Assembly: GCA_964015995.1 (NCBI GenBank) | Contig: CAXHFH010000051.1 | Location: 1 to 15,460, forward strand | Origin: UBA1672 sp964015995 | GTDB taxonomy: Bacteria > Pseudomonadota > Alphaproteobacteria > Micavibrionales > Micavibrionaceae | Direction of reading: 5' to 3' | DNA: 15,460 bases | Shown: piece by piece, positions 15,384 through 15,460 of the stretch | Layout: each line of letters begins with the position of its first letter | How positions within the stretch are numbered: the stretch's first letter is position 1 | Translations under genes and position numbers: made by a program | The notes under the pieces: model-generated | The model's input: only the letters and a program-made list of their open reading frames with translations | The model's database searches: none | What the model was told of the DNA's origin: nothing

Positions 15384-15460
15384 GGATAATGGTTTACGAG
15401 TCGACGGGTAATCACCCCATTTTTAGCATCGCCCAAAAGTAGAGCTTACGCAGCCATCAG

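Noticed and set aside
15384..15460. Possible c-di-GMP riboswitch or promoter upstream of the first lipoprotein
   Set aside because: No conserved riboswitch core and no convincing -35/-10 pair could be found in these 77 bases.
1..15460. CRISPR arrays, tRNA or rRNA genes, insertion sequences and integron sites
   Set aside because: No regularly spaced repeats, no tRNA-like folds, no transposase or integrase frame and no flanking repeats were seen on either strand.

Overview
All recognisable genes in this 15.5 kb window lie on the minus strand, so transcription runs from high to low coordinates. The base composition is moderate. The gene families (Tad/Flp pilus proteins, an Rhs protein, Sec-exported lipoproteins and a DsbC/DsbG-like protein) suggest a Gram-negative bacterium, probably a gammaproteobacterium. 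The genus cannot be read from the sequence.

Layout in transcription order: a lipoprotein of unknown function (15383-14238); a perfect 9-bp hairpin; a periplasmic thioredoxin-fold protein with a single-cysteine CPYS active site (14186-13578); a very large Sec-exported Rhs/YD-repeat protein (13562-8334) with a 414-residue C-terminal extension that I do not recognise; a small AT-rich lipoprotein (8320-7631); a TadE/TadG-like pseudopilin (7606-6770); a secreted protein made of two repeated domains (6758-6081); a Flp-type prepilin (6081-5845); then the Tad machinery: CpaB/RcpC (5789-4863), the secretin CpaC/RcpA (4858-3512), an FHA-domain CpaF/TadA ATPase (3508-1832), TadB (1842-988) and TadC (995-108). 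The last 107 bases hold a chain of TAATG stop/start overlaps that may lead into another gene beyond the window edge.

From 14186 down to 108 the genes overlap or are separated by at most about 55 bases, so they look like one operon of eleven genes. The Tad proteins would build a type IVb (Flp) pilus or Tad-like export machine: CpaF powers assembly, TadB/TadC form the inner-membrane platform, CpaC the outer-membrane channel, CpaB the periplasmic link, and the Flp and TadE/G-like proteins the filament and its minor parts. The TadZ/CpaE gene usually found before cpaF is absent from its expected place, as are a prepilin peptidase and TadD. CpaF instead carries an N-terminal FHA domain.

The unusual part is the tight linkage of this machine to a Sec-exported Rhs protein, with a thioredoxin-fold helper upstream and an AT-rich lipoprotein immediately downstream where an immunity gene would be expected. 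The hypothesis is a Tad-associated, surface-displayed Rhs effector or adhesin system. The sequence shows the linkage, domain order and composition shift; toxicity, immunity and Tad dependence are inferences.
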